The notes: a model not told the origin generated them from the letters alone. 64,000 nucleotides of DNA from G965195345 sp965277625 (GCA_965277625.1 OZ255827.1:372001-436000); one strand, 5' to 3'; shown: positions 37,709 through 47,179, numbered from the stretch's first letter. A program made the numbers and translations.

Positions 37709-39169
37709 ATGTTGCGTGAATTTTTTAAAGACAGTGCGATATTTGGCGCAATGTCTGTTAGTACTCGCCTTATCTGGTTCTTGGCACTGCCAATTCTAAC
37801 GCGTTATCTTTCGCCAACCAGTTTTGGCATACTCGAAATGGTATTACTCATGGGTGCCATTCTTCCCCCTTTAATCAGTTTAGAAATTGCGTCCGGTTTT
37901 GGACGCTTTTTTAATGTCGATTTGAAAATAGAGGAACAACAGCAATTGGCATCGACCAATTTTTGGTTTTTTGTCCTCAGCGCCATCGTGCTAATCATCG
38001 TCGGAGGGGTAGGCGCACAGTGGTGGCTCAATCTATTGGGCATTGAATCTATGGGTATCACCTTCTGGTGGATCGTCATTTTCTTTGTCGTGACGCTGAT
38101 GTTTTTTAATGTGCAAATGATCTATTTGAGGTGGACTCAACAAGCCATTGGCTATTTCTGGGCTAATTTGTGCCAGGTGTTTTTAGGCGTAGTTGTGGGA
38201 ACATTGGGCATTTTCTACCTCAATTGGGGATTGGCTGAATTTCTGTTGATGCTGGCAGTCGGTTATGTCATTGCCTGGATTATTAGCTGGCCCAGAGTCA
38301 AACACCTTTATAAAATCAGTTTTGATTTTTCAGCATTGAAACAAATGTTGCGTTTTTCATTGCCACTCATTCCAGCGACATTGGGTGGGTTGTTGGCAAT
38401 TTGGACAGATAGAATCATGATCAATCAATTTTTGGGTTTGAACGATTTGGGCATTTATTCTGTTGCCTACAGAATGGGGAGTATTGGCGGTGTGGTGGTA
38501 TTCGGTTTTCACATGGCGATCACCCCCTTGGTTTATCGTTATCATGCACTGCCAGATACACCACAAAAAGTCGAAACCATGTTCCGAATCATGTTGGCGT
38601 TGGTATTACCCGTCTTAATGGTCATTGGGCTTTTCGGTGAAGAAATTATTGGCGTCATCATTGGCGAAGAATTCAGCTCGGCATTACCGCTGTGGATGCC
38701 ATTAACCATTGCCATTCTATTGTCACAATTCTATATTTTTGGTGTGGGCATAGGGGTTGCTAAAAAAACAAAATACATGGTGCTCATTACAGCCAGTTCA
38801 TTGATTATTAACGTCACCCTTAATCTCATCTTTATCCCAATCTGGGGGTTGATCGGCGTCGTTATTGCCACAGTGATGGGCTCGTTGGCGCATATCACAA
38901 TATGGATGATTTTGAGCCAAAGGTTTTATTATGTGCCTTTTCAGTGGGGACGATATGCTGTGGGATTTGCGATGATGGGTGCGGGCTATTTGATAGCAAA
39001 CCAGTTGCCCATAGAAGGTTGGCTCGAATGGTTGATTAAATTGGCCTTGTTTGTGCTGATGGTGATCGGCATGTTATTGATAAAAATGATCAAACCGCAA
39101 GAAATAAAAGACGGCTGGTCTTTAATCACCACCAAGTTTGCAAAGCGCGACAAAGCAGAACAAAGCTGA
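37709..39169 (+). CDS. Oligosaccharide flippase family protein (MOP superfamily, Wzx-like)
   Basis: Inner-membrane protein of 486 residues with about twelve to fourteen hydrophobic segments. The start is typical of Wzx-like lipid-linked oligosaccharide translocases (FFKDSAIFGAMSVSTRLIWFLALPILTRYLSP; quoted here in part as DSAIFG and LPILTRYLSP). A central charged loop contains WTDRIMINQFLGLNDLGIYSVAYR, the conserved polysaccharide-biosynthesis segment (recognisable from DRIMINQ and LGIYSVAYR). The predicted role is flipping a lipid-linked saccharide across the membrane for a surface polysaccharide. No glycosyltransferases lie beside it, so its substrate cannot be inferred. The start ATG has no strong ribosome-binding site. 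Confidence 0.8.
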   Translation: MLREFFKDSAIFGAMSVSTRLIWFLALPILTRYLSPTSFGILEMVLLMGAILPPLISLEIASGFGRFFNVDLKIEEQQQLASTNFWFFVLSAIVLIIVGGVGAQWWLNLLGIESMGITFWWIVIFFVVTLMFFNVQMIYLRWTQQAIGYFWANLCQVFLGVVVGTLGIFYLNWGLAEFLLMLAVGYVIAWIISWPRVKHLYKISFDFSALKQMLRFSLPLIPATLGGLLAIWTDRIMINQFLGLNDLGIYSVAYRMGSIGGVVVFGFHMAITPLVYRYHALPDTPQKVETMFRIMLALVLPVLMVIGLFGEEIIGVIIGEEFSSALPLWMPLTIAILLSQFYIFGVGIGVAKKTKYMVLITASSLIINVTLNLIFIPIWGLIGVVIATVMGSLAHITIWMILSQRFYYVPFQWGRYAVGFAMMGAGYLIANQLPIEGWLEWLIKLALFVLMVIGMLLIKMIKPQEIKDGWSLITTKFAKRDKAEQS

Positions 39170-39240
39170 TTTGATTGCCTAAGCTGCTGGTTAATGGCGC
39201 TCAACGAGTTTGCAACGTCTAGCCAGTGAACGTCGTCGTT

Positions 39241-40452
39241 TTACTCTTTGAATCGGTTGGCTTGAGCACGCTGATAAGTCGCTGCCACTTCGGCATCAAA
39301 AGTGGCTTTCTCCACTGTTTGGGCAATCTGTTCTAAGCGCATCTTGGTTTGTATCGCGGGTCGGTCAGCTTTTTCTAAGCCTTTAAAACGTGCCAATAAA
39401 TTCTGTTTTTTGTTGACCTGGTGGGGCTGATAATCGTTAAATTGTGTAACGTTGATGGACTCGCCTAACACCAAATCTTGGCTATTCACCGCGGACTCTA
39501 TCAGCGATGTGCCCTTATTTGAGCGTACAATTATGCCATTAAATCCTTCATCCTCGCCAGTGGGTAGCGCATTGGGCCAAACATCCGCGGCGGCAATATC
39601 GGCGGCCTCACCTAGTGCATCGGGACAAAATTTACAGCGTGTTTCAATGTCCCATCCCGATTCATCTTCCCACACTTGGGCATAGGTTTTTTCAAGCACA
39701 GCGCCACTGGTTGATTCTACGCGTGTTTTGCCAGGGTTGCCGTGCCCACGGTATCGCAATAGCGCCAAATCTTGTTCTGCTATGCCCGCTTCAGCCAATA
39801 AGGCTTTTGATTTATTTAATCGAGATTGCCCGCCACAAACCAAAGCAAGGCGATAAAGACACAATGCATCGATGCGTGGATCGCATTTGGCGTAATTGTG
39901 AATGGCACTCAGATCACAAGGTTTGGCGATCACAGCAAAAGGTTGGTTTCGTTCTAAGGCGATCAGTAGCCCAGCCAATGGGGCCGTTGGCGCATAGCGT
40001 GAACCTGAGCCTGCAACAACGGCGTCAGGTGTTTCACTGATACACCACTGGTTGTGCAAAGGTTGGTGTTCATCGGCTTTAACGTGTAACACAAACTGGA
40101 TTTTTTGTTGTTTTAACAAATGAACGCCCAATGCGGTTAAAACACCTCCAGTTGCGGCTTTGAAGCGAATGTCTTGGTCTTTGGCCCAGCTTAGTTGCAT
40201 GGAATCATAATTACCCCAGATCAAATCATCATGCGGCTGATTTTGATGTTTGGGTTCAACATGCACACCTGGGCAGCTGCTCAAAATGGTTGCCGCTTCT
40301 GTTGCCGTCATATTCGCCAAAGGCGTGGGTCGCAAGCTGCCATTTTGAGTCATTTTCATTTTGACCCGACCATTGGTCAGTGCTTCGCACAAACCACAAC
40401 CAATACATAGACCATTGCTTACAATCTCTCCAACACGTTTTGCTGTTTTCAT
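39241..40452 (-). CDS. FrhB-like (coenzyme F420 hydrogenase/dehydrogenase beta-subunit family) iron-sulfur oxidoreductase
   Basis: Protein of 403 residues with an N-terminal ferredoxin-like cluster motif CIGCGLCEA (about residues 16-24) and the FrhB-family core: FKAATGGVLTALG, GSGSRYAPTAPL, FAVIAKPCDLSA and CKFCPDALGEAADIAAADVW. These elements bind an Fe-S cluster and a flavin in F420-reducing hydrogenase beta subunits and relatives such as plant chlorophyll b reductase (HCAR). The family is wider than F420 chemistry, and nothing in this window suggests F420 is made here, so a flavin- or ferredoxin-dependent reductase of unknown substrate is the safer call. It is transcribed divergently from the SUMF1-fold gene across 239 bp. 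Confidence 0.75.
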   Translation of the reverse strand: MKTAKRVGEIVSNGLCIGCGLCEALTNGRVKMKMTQNGSLRPTPLANMTATEAATILSSCPGVHVEPKHQNQPHDDLIWGNYDSMQLSWAKDQDIRFKAATGGVLTALGVHLLKQQKIQFVLHVKADEHQPLHNQWCISETPDAVVAGSGSRYAPTAPLAGLLIALERNQPFAVIAKPCDLSAIHNYAKCDPRIDALCLYRLALVCGGQSRLNKSKALLAEAGIAEQDLALLRYRGHGNPGKTRVESTSGAVLEKTYAQVWEDESGWDIETRCKFCPDALGEAADIAAADVWPNALPTGEDEGFNGIIVRSNKGTSLIESAVNSQDLVLGESINVTQFNDYQPHQVNKKQNLLARFKGLEKADRPAIQTKMRLEQIAQTVEKATFDAEVAATYQRAQANRFKE

Positions 40453-40627
40453 GGGTTTATTTTACAACGGGGCTATTAGACAATACGGTGTTTCGTTGGG
40501 GCATAGAGTCAATAATCGTGTCCGTTGTTGAGCAACTAACATGCTTGTAAAATAGCCCGTTTTTGATGATGAACAGCAAACTGTCAGATTTTTTTGAATC
40601 AATAATTATCAGCGCCTATAAGGGCTG

Positions 40628-40636
40628 TGTTATACT
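40628..40636 (+). promoter_or_regulatory. Candidate extended -10 promoter of the SUMF1-fold gene
   Basis: TGT followed directly by TATACT forms an extended -10 element, 55 bp before the ATG at 40692. TTATCA lies 19 bp upstream as a poor -35, which extended -10 promoters can tolerate. Confidence 0.4.
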
Positions 40637-40691
40637 GAGTGCTCTCTAAACCCTTATGTTTAACTTTTAAAATATTTAAATTTATAGGCTT

Positions 40692-41492
40692 ATGCGTTCA
40701 TTCATTATTCTATCTTTCCTCATTGCTTTCCCCTTCGTTTCTGCGCACTCTGCTGAGCAAGTTCTTGTCCCAGCTGGGGCATTCACCATGGGTTGTTCTA
40801 AAAATGATGCCGATTGCGGCAAAGACGAAGGACGTGGCGTATCAGTCCATGTGCCTGCATTCAAAATCGACGTCCATGAAGTCACTGTGGCTGAATATAA
40901 CGCTTGTATCAAAGCAGGCAGTTGTACCAAACCCAAAGATTTTAAGCGCAATAAATACTGCAATCATGGTGAGCAAAGTCGAGACAATCACCCCATCAAT
41001 TGTGTGGATTGGCAAGAGGCCTTAGACTATTGCGAATGGAAAGGTCAGCGTTTGCCTTATGAGGCAGAATGGGAAAAAGCAGCGCGGGCGGGCAGTGACA
41101 CACGCTATCCTTGGGGTCAATCGGTTACATGCAAAAATGCCATTTTGGATGATGGCAAAACTTTTGGTTCAGTGCCAAACGAGCCCGATGGTTGCGGTGA
41201 AGATCGGACTTGGGCGATTGGCTCAAGAGCGCCCAACGGCTTAGGTTTATATGATATGCACGGCAATGCTGGTGAATGGACTATGAACTGGTATGCGCCC
41301 CGTGCCATAACAGAATATTACGCCAAAGGTCAATTGGATCAACCTGAAAAAGGCCGTCAACGCGTGGTCAGAGGCGGGTCTTGGGATGAGAACAAAAGCA
41401 ATCTTCGTTCATCCTTTCGTAATGTCAAGCCACCAGTCAGCGGCAGATCCATCTATGGATCCATTGGCTTCCGCTGCGCGCAAACACCCTAA
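40692..41492 (+). CDS. Exported SUMF1/formylglycine-generating-enzyme-fold protein
   Basis: Protein of 266 residues with a Sec signal peptide (about 1-20, ending SAHSA). A SUMF1-fold domain follows: VPAGAFTMGC, DVHEVTVAEYNACI, HPINCVDWQEALDYCEWKGQRLP, EAEWEKAARAG, YPWG, GLYDMHGNAGEWTMNWY and RVVRGGSWDENKSNLRSSFR (here split as separate motifs). True formylglycine-generating enzymes use two cysteines just after the GGSW segment; here that stretch has none, so sulfatase activation is unlikely. Such proteins often act in cell-envelope or signalling roles with unknown substrates. Several other cysteines suggest periplasmic disulfides. It converges with lptG 42 bp downstream. Confidence 0.8.
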   Translation: MRSFIILSFLIAFPFVSAHSAEQVLVPAGAFTMGCSKNDADCGKDEGRGVSVHVPAFKIDVHEVTVAEYNACIKAGSCTKPKDFKRNKYCNHGEQSRDNHPINCVDWQEALDYCEWKGQRLPYEAEWEKAARAGSDTRYPWGQSVTCKNAILDDGKTFGSVPNEPDGCGEDRTWAIGSRAPNGLGLYDMHGNAGEWTMNWYAPRAITEYYAKGQLDQPEKGRQRVVRGGSWDENKSNLRSSFRNVKPPVSGRSIYGSIGFRCAQTP

Positions 41493-41533
41493 CCAACTTG
41501 ATTCGTTTTATGCCTTTACTGAAGGGCAGGAAA

Positions 41534-42622
41534 TTATGTGCTCGTGGGCTTAGTCATTTGCCAATACCGCAGCAGTCCAACTAACAGCAAGGCGCATGGG
41601 ATTGATGCTGTGGCTATAAATGGGGGGATGTTATAAGCGATTGAGATGTTTTGGCTGAGCTGTGTCAGTACAAAATATGGAATGCCAATCATTAAGCCAA
41701 TGAGCAATCGTTCTCCCACACCTCGGCGTCGAGTAGAACCGAGAAATAGGGGTAATAATATCAATATAAAGCCCAGCATAGATATGGGTGAGAAGGCTCT
41801 TCGCCAAAATCCCAACGACAAAGCAGGATCCGTCAGGTCATTTTTGGATAAATGTTGCAGTTGCTTGAATATTTGCCAAAGATGCAGCGACTCAGAAGCC
41901 ACTGAAATAAAGCGCACTCGGTCGCGATCAATCAGCCGTGCAATCTTAAGTTCAGACTGCGTTGATCGGTGCGCATTTAGATTGGTTAATTGATCGTCAT
42001 GACTGATGTCTAAGGATTTGACGTCATACAAGGTCCAAGTCTCCTCGTCGGTGCGATTGGCATTTTTGGCTTGTAGCACTCTAACAGGACGGGATTGATC
42101 ATCAAAATAATATATTTTAACGTCGCTTAAGACATCCAAATTAACCAAATTTTTAATAAAAAGAAAATAGTTGTCCTTCTTGATCCAAACATTCTGGCTA
42201 CCGGTAATAATGGGTTTATTTAGACGTTGAGCTTTGAATACTTCAGCCGTGCTGTGTCCAACAGGGGCTAAAAGTTCATTGCTACCCCAAAGCAGGAAAA
42301 ACACACTCATACAAGCAATGATGGCTGTTCTTAGTATGGCATGATATGACACACCACTGGCTTGCAATGCAATTAACTCACTGCCACCAGCCAATGCACC
42401 AAAAACCAACAAAAAAACAAACAACCCCATGATGGGGATAATGGTTGAAAATAGGTTGCCCGTATTCAAAAAAACATACAACAAGGCGCTAAGGAATCCA
42501 TAATCATCTTTGACGGCGCTCGATTCTGCAGCAAAGCCAATGATCAAAAAGAAGACTAAAAAGCCCATAAAAATCAGCAATGCCGCCAGCAAGCATTTTT
42601 TAGTGATGTATTGGGTAATCAT
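41534..42622 (-). CDS. lptG: LPS export ABC transporter permease LptG
   Basis: Inner-membrane permease that, with LptF and the ATPase LptB2, extracts lipopolysaccharide from the inner membrane and passes it to LptC/LptA. The 362-residue protein begins MITQYITKKCLLAALL and has three N-terminal membrane helices, a periplasmic beta-jellyroll (about 130-250, with PIITGSQNVWIKKDNYFLFI in part) and three C-terminal helices. FWRRAFSPISMLGFILILLP (in part) and GERLLIGLMIGI are the LptG signature parts. The start chosen overlaps the lptF stop by 4 bp (ATGA), which supports it over an upstream alternative 18 codons earlier. Last gene of dnaE-lptF-lptG. Confidence 0.93.
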   Translation of the reverse strand: MITQYITKKCLLAALLIFMGFLVFFLIIGFAAESSAVKDDYGFLSALLYVFLNTGNLFSTIIPIMGLFVFLLVFGALAGGSELIALQASGVSYHAILRTAIIACMSVFFLLWGSNELLAPVGHSTAEVFKAQRLNKPIITGSQNVWIKKDNYFLFIKNLVNLDVLSDVKIYYFDDQSRPVRVLQAKNANRTDEETWTLYDVKSLDISHDDQLTNLNAHRSTQSELKIARLIDRDRVRFISVASESLHLWQIFKQLQHLSKNDLTDPALSLGFWRRAFSPISMLGFILILLPLFLGSTRRRGVGERLLIGLMIGIPYFVLTQLSQNISIAYNIPPFIATASIPCALLLVGLLRYWQMTKPTST

Positions 42623-42987
42623 TGTGATTGAATGACCTTTTTCTTTAGTTGAAATAGTCGCTGATGGTTCATCCATGCGATGGCAATTAACAAGACGATC
42701 AACGCGTACAAGCCGCCAAAAGCCATGTCTGGATTCAATGTGCCTTCTTCAGACAGCCGCTTCAGTGTGGTGACTAAGGTGGCGTAAAAGACAAAAATTA
42801 CCAGACCTACTGCCACACTGATAAAACGCCCGCCACGGGGCCTGTAAGGCACTAAGAATACCGCCAATAATGCCATTAATAGGGCACTGATCGCATAAGA
42901 GAAACGCCAGTGAATTTCTGTGCGTGCTTGTTGATTATCCGCTTGATCCAACAATTGAGCAAAGGGGGCAAAATTAGGGTCATTCAC
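42619..42987 (-). CDS. lptF: LptF, C-terminal part (membrane helices 4-6), separate or frameshifted reading frame
   Basis: 122 codons from a GTG (VNDPNFAPFAQLLDQ) to a TGA that overlaps the lptG ATG. The EIHWRFSYAISALLMALLAV (in part) and VPYRPRGGRF segments are the LptF/G C-terminal permease half that follows the periplasmic jellyroll. The frame overlaps the preceding one by 4 bp (GTGA). The two parts total 360 codons, close to a normal LptF of about 365. So this is either one lptF with a one-base shift (biological or sequencing) or a two-piece permease kept by translational coupling. Because LptF is essential in most LPS-making bacteria, plain inactivation is unlikely. Confidence 0.85.
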   Translation of the reverse strand: MNDPNFAPFAQLLDQADNQQARTEIHWRFSYAISALLMALLAVFLVPYRPRGGRFISVAVGLVIFVFYATLVTTLKRLSEEGTLNPDMAFGGLYALIVLLIAIAWMNHQRLFQLKKKVIQSQ

Positions 42988-43700
42988 GCCGATCTGCTTA
43001 GCCTGCCCGATGATTGTGGTAAGGTTAACTCAAGCGTTTCAAAGTGCATCAGCTCAGTCGTTTCACCATTGGTTGAATCAACCAATTGAAAACCCTTGTT
43101 AAATCGTATCCAAGTTTGCCCATCCTTTTGGAAATTTTGTGATTCTTGGGCAGAAATGATATATGGTTTGCCATTTTCCAGAAAGCGCGCAACAAATCCG
43201 ATTTGTTCTTGATTTCCTTGTTCGCTCGCGTACAACATACTTTCCCCATAATTTTGCAATAAGCCTGGTTCAAAAACCAAATTTAAACTGACACTGGCCC
43301 GTTCAAAAGCTCTTTTGCCCGAAATTTTTGCCTCAGGGGCATAGGATAAAGACAACCACAAAATTAGGGGCAACCACGGCAGTATAAACCATAAAACGCA
43401 GCGCATTAAAAACCCAGAAGATAACCCACTATTAAAAATAATGGGCATTTCAGAATGATGGTTTAACTTCGTTAAAGTGAGGATCACACTGAGAAAAATG
43501 CCCAAGCCAAAAATGACCAAAAATGTTTCAGGCACGAAACTCCAAAGCACAGGCAATATTGTTTCTACGGGCAAGTTGCGACTGATATACCCCCCCAGTA
43601 TGTCCGATGCGCGCGACCCGATGCTTAAGACAACAAATATGCCGCTGATGATGACAAAAAACACCATCATTTGCCTGACGATATAGTAAGTCAATTTCAT
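42984..43700 (-). CDS. lptF: LptF, N-terminal part (membrane helices 1-3 and periplasmic domain)
   Basis: 238 codons starting MKLTYYIVRQMMVFFVIISG (in part), with LptF landmarks: GSRASDILGGYISRNLP, LPVLWSFVPETFLVI and a periplasmic jellyroll (about 120-225, with YASEQGNQEQIGFVARFLENG in part). It stops at a TGA right after the jellyroll, where a full-length LptF would continue into helix 4. The continuation is in the next frame with a 4-bp overlap. The gene starts 25 bp after dnaE on the same strand, so it is probably cotranscribed with dnaE and lptG. Confidence 0.88.
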   Translation of the reverse strand: MKLTYYIVRQMMVFFVIISGIFVVLSIGSRASDILGGYISRNLPVETILPVLWSFVPETFLVIFGLGIFLSVILTLTKLNHHSEMPIIFNSGLSSGFLMRCVLWFILPWLPLILWLSLSYAPEAKISGKRAFERASVSLNLVFEPGLLQNYGESMLYASEQGNQEQIGFVARFLENGKPYIISAQESQNFQKDGQTWIRFNKGFQLVDSTNGETTELMHFETLELTLPQSSGRLSRSA

Positions 43701-43725
43701 CTATACGACAGCAGTGGATTGGAGA

Positions 43726-46700
43726 TTATTTAATATGAACACGATAGGATTTGGGGAAGAGTTGTCGAAATATCACCCATGGTTTATCCAAATATGGTAG
43801 TTTATAGGGCGAATGAAACATGGCCTGAACAGTTTCTGTTTGATAGCGAACTTGTAATGCAATGCCTTCTTCATCGGACTTTAATGCCACAAGGAATGTT
43901 CGCTGTTGCGGCGTCATTTTTGCTGGATCGACAATGATTTCAATGTGTGCATAGCATTCTTGGCGTTTTGCTGCTAAGGTCATTGCTTTATTAACTTGTA
44001 AGCGTACGCCACCTTGGCGTTCATTAAAATTTGGTGTACCCGTGAACACTAAGATTTGTCCTTTTTTTAGCACGCCTTCTTCGCGCAGATTCATCCACTG
44101 ATCGACAACAACCTCTAATTTGCCATTTTGGTCGGCAATTAATATTTCACAGATTTCCCTATTTCGCTTGGTATTTCTCATTCGAATCAGTTCAATTTCG
44201 CCAACAACACTCAGTTCTTGTTGATGCGAATTTGGGCGCATATCTTGACATTTTTGCTGAAGCTGTTGAATGGTCAAACATTGACACAATTTTAAATCTT
44301 CGGCAAAATAGTCAAAGGGATGACCCGTCAAATAACTGCCCGTTAAAGCCCTTTCTTGGTTCAACTTTTCTATGATGTACATAGGCGGTGCAGGGTTGTA
44401 CTCCAATTTAGTAAGCTGACTCGTCCCGCCTGAAAACAGAGATGATTGACCAGTTTGATTGTCGGTATGTTGTTGTTCAGCCTCTCTAAATGCAGCGGGC
44501 AAGGTTTCCATTAAAACCGCTCGATCTTGCTTGAAACAATCAAAAGCCCCACTCAATGTTAAGTATTCTAAACCCTTTCGTCCTATGGTATTCACAGGCA
44601 CGCGCTGGCAAAAATCGAATAAATCTGAGAAGGGCTGCTCTGGATTTTGAGCCTGCTCAATGATGGTTGCAGGCCCTCGGCCAAATCCCTTTATGGCGGC
44701 TAAGCCCCAGATAATCTCTTGGCGATCTGAAATGCTAAATTGAACTTTCGAATCATTTATATTGGGCGGTCGAACCTTGATGCCTCGACGCTCTGCATCT
44801 TTGACCAGCTCCCTGATGTTGTCAAGATTATCAAGCACGACATTCATACACGCCATATAAAAATCAATGGGATGATTCGCTTTTAACCAGGCGGTTTGAT
44901 AGGTGATAAGGGCGTAGGCGGCAGAATGCGATTTATTAAAGCCATATTCAGCAAATTGGGCCATAAAATCAAAGGTTTTTTTCGCCGTTGTTTCATTGAC
45001 GCCATTGTTCATGGCGCGGCCTAAGAATATGGATTCTTGTTGAGCCATTTCTTCGGGTTTCTTCTTACCCATGGCTCGGCGCAACAAATCAGCTTCACCA
45101 AGGGTGTAATCAGCCAATATTTGAGCGCATTGCATGACTTGTTCTTGATAGATAAAAACACCATAAGTTTCCTTCAATATGGGTTCTAAATCTGGATGAA
45201 GAAAGGAGAATGTTTCTTTGCCTGCTTTTCGGTTGATGAAGTCATCAATCATCCCTGAGGAAAGTGGGCCCGGTCTATACAATGCGACTAAAGCGATGAT
45301 GTCCTCGAAACAGTTGGGTTGCATTTTACCCATCCAGCTCCGAATGCCTGCTGATTCACATTGAAATATAGACAAGGTATCGGTGTTCTTTAAAATCTGA
45401 AACGCCTTTGGGTCATCCAATGGTATGTGCTCAATGGCAATGGCTTGAGTTTCTGCCGTTTTTCGGCGATTGATCGAATCGACGGCTTTTTGGATGATGG
45501 TTAATGTGCGTAAGCCCAAGAAATCAAATTTGACCAAGCCCATGGTTTCGACATCGTCTTTATCAAATTGGGTGACCGTGCCTTCACCATCAGACTCGTC
45601 TTTGTATAAGGGTGAAAATTTTGTGATTGTGGTGGGTGCGATGACCACCCCACCCGCGTGCTTACCCGCATTGCGTACCAAGCCTTCTAATCGAGTGGCC
45701 AAATTCATAACACCGCGAATCTCGTCATCTTCGGCGAGCGCTTTTCGAAGCGCATCTGACTGCTCGCTGGCGACTTCTAAGGTAATGCCCAGCGTATTGG
45801 GGATCATCTTGGCAATACGGTCTCCGACAAAAGGCGCTAAAGATCTAACGCGGGCGCTGTCACGGACCACCGCTCTGGCCGCCATGGTACCAAAGGTGAT
45901 GATTTGAGAGACTTGATCCGCGCCGTATTGTTTGGCCACATACTCGATGACTTCGTCGCGTCGTTCCATACAAAAATCAATGTCAAAATCCGGCATGGAA
46001 ATTCGTTCAGAGTTCAAAAATCGTTCAAAGAGTAGCCCATATTTCAAAGGATCAATGTCAATGATATTAAGTGCATACGCCACTAAGGAGCCCGCACCCG
46101 AACCGCGGCCAGGCCCAACGGGGATGTTTTGATCTTTTGCCCAGCCAATAAAGTCGGCAACGATCAAAAAATAGCCTTCAAAATGGGTGCTGAGAATGAT
46201 TTCAAGCTCAGCATTCAAGCGGGCAACGTATTGATCTTGTTGCTCGGTAGGGATGGCGCTGGTCTCAAATCGTGCCTTGAGACCTTCTAAGGATTTTTTG
46301 CATAAGTAGTCGGCCTCTGACAAGTTGCCGCTATGGGGAAAAGTGGGCAATTGCGGTTGACCCAAAGTCAATTCTAAATTACAGCGTTGGGCGATTTCCC
46401 AAGTATTTTGCAGGGCGCTGGGGATATCGGAGAATAGAGCATTCATTTCTTTGATGCTTTTAAAAGATTGACCATTGGTGTACAAATGGTCTAATACTTC
46501 TGATCCCAATTTTTCATTGAGATTGATGCCGACGCGCGCTTGGTGCACCTCGTAATCATCTGCATGGATGAATCGCACATCATTGCTTGCAACCAACCCC
46601 ACACCTTGTTGCGTTGCTGCATCAATGGCTTGTTGAATCCATTGGTTTTCTTCAGGGCGACCTAACCGTTGAATTTCTAAAAATATGCGGTCACCAAAAA

Positions 46701-47160
46701 CATTTTTCCAATGCTCTAATACCTCGCTTAATTGATTGATATTTAAGTTTTGGAAATAGTTCTGATGTCCGCCAGCGAGGAGAATTAAACCTTCTTGTTT
46801 GCTCAATAGTTGGTCTTCTAAAACCGCAACTTTGCCATTCACCCTGGGTCTGAGCCAACCTTCTGAAATCAACTGTGAAAGATTATAAAAACCCGTTTTA
46901 TTCATCACCAATAGGGTCACTTTGCCACAGATACCACCAGCTTCGCACACCCAAATATCTGCGCCAATAATGGGTTTAATCCCTTTTTTGCAGGCGGCTT
47001 GATAGAATTTGACCATGGCGAACAAATTCATTTCGTCCGTTATTGCCACGGCGGGCATGTTTTCAGCAATGCAGGCGTCAATTAAGGCATTGATGCGAAC
47101 AGTACTGTCAATGATCGAATATTCAGAATGCAGATGGAGATGGACAAAGGGCTGAAGCAT
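43726..47160 (-). CDS. dnaE: DNA polymerase III alpha subunit DnaE
   Basis: Replicative C-family DNA polymerase, the polymerising subunit of the Pol III core. The 1,144-residue length matches E. coli DnaE (1,160). Order: N-terminal PHP domain (FVHLHLHSEYSI near residue 5); palm with GPGRGSGAGSLVAYAL and the catalytic PDFDIDFCMERRDEVI acidic pair; finger segment with FAEYGFNKSHSAAYA; helix-hairpin-helix region; OB-fold (LVFTGTPNFNERQGGVRL); and a C-terminal tail for clamp or tau binding. It precedes lptF by 25 bp, an uncommon neighbour, since lptF is usually divergent from pepA. It starts 19 bp after the enoyl-CoA hydratase-like gene ends, so longer cotranscription is possible. Confidence 0.97.
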   Translation of the reverse strand: MLQPFVHLHLHSEYSIIDSTVRINALIDACIAENMPAVAITDEMNLFAMVKFYQAACKKGIKPIIGADIWVCEAGGICGKVTLLVMNKTGFYNLSQLISEGWLRPRVNGKVAVLEDQLLSKQEGLILLAGGHQNYFQNLNINQLSEVLEHWKNVFGDRIFLEIQRLGRPEENQWIQQAIDAATQQGVGLVASNDVRFIHADDYEVHQARVGINLNEKLGSEVLDHLYTNGQSFKSIKEMNALFSDIPSALQNTWEIAQRCNLELTLGQPQLPTFPHSGNLSEADYLCKKSLEGLKARFETSAIPTEQQDQYVARLNAELEIILSTHFEGYFLIVADFIGWAKDQNIPVGPGRGSGAGSLVAYALNIIDIDPLKYGLLFERFLNSERISMPDFDIDFCMERRDEVIEYVAKQYGADQVSQIITFGTMAARAVVRDSARVRSLAPFVGDRIAKMIPNTLGITLEVASEQSDALRKALAEDDEIRGVMNLATRLEGLVRNAGKHAGGVVIAPTTITKFSPLYKDESDGEGTVTQFDKDDVETMGLVKFDFLGLRTLTIIQKAVDSINRRKTAETQAIAIEHIPLDDPKAFQILKNTDTLSIFQCESAGIRSWMGKMQPNCFEDIIALVALYRPGPLSSGMIDDFINRKAGKETFSFLHPDLEPILKETYGVFIYQEQVMQCAQILADYTLGEADLLRRAMGKKKPEEMAQQESIFLGRAMNNGVNETTAKKTFDFMAQFAEYGFNKSHSAAYALITYQTAWLKANHPIDFYMACMNVVLDNLDNIRELVKDAERRGIKVRPPNINDSKVQFSISDRQEIIWGLAAIKGFGRGPATIIEQAQNPEQPFSDLFDFCQRVPVNTIGRKGLEYLTLSGAFDCFKQDRAVLMETLPAAFREAEQQHTDNQTGQSSLFSGGTSQLTKLEYNPAPPMYIIEKLNQERALTGSYLTGHPFDYFAEDLKLCQCLTIQQLQQKCQDMRPNSHQQELSVVGEIELIRMRNTKRNREICEILIADQNGKLEVVVDQWMNLREEGVLKKGQILVFTGTPNFNERQGGVRLQVNKAMTLAAKRQECYAHIEIIVDPAKMTPQQRTFLVALKSDEEGIALQVRYQTETVQAMFHSPYKLPYLDKPWVIFRQLFPKSYRVHIK

Positions 47161-47179
47161 CGTTGTTAGTCAACCATTC

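Noticed and set aside
41511..41528. TGCCTT/AGGGCA inverted repeat between the convergent SUMF1-fold and lptG genes
   Set aside because: Short stem with a G-T pair and no T-run on either side; may be chance.
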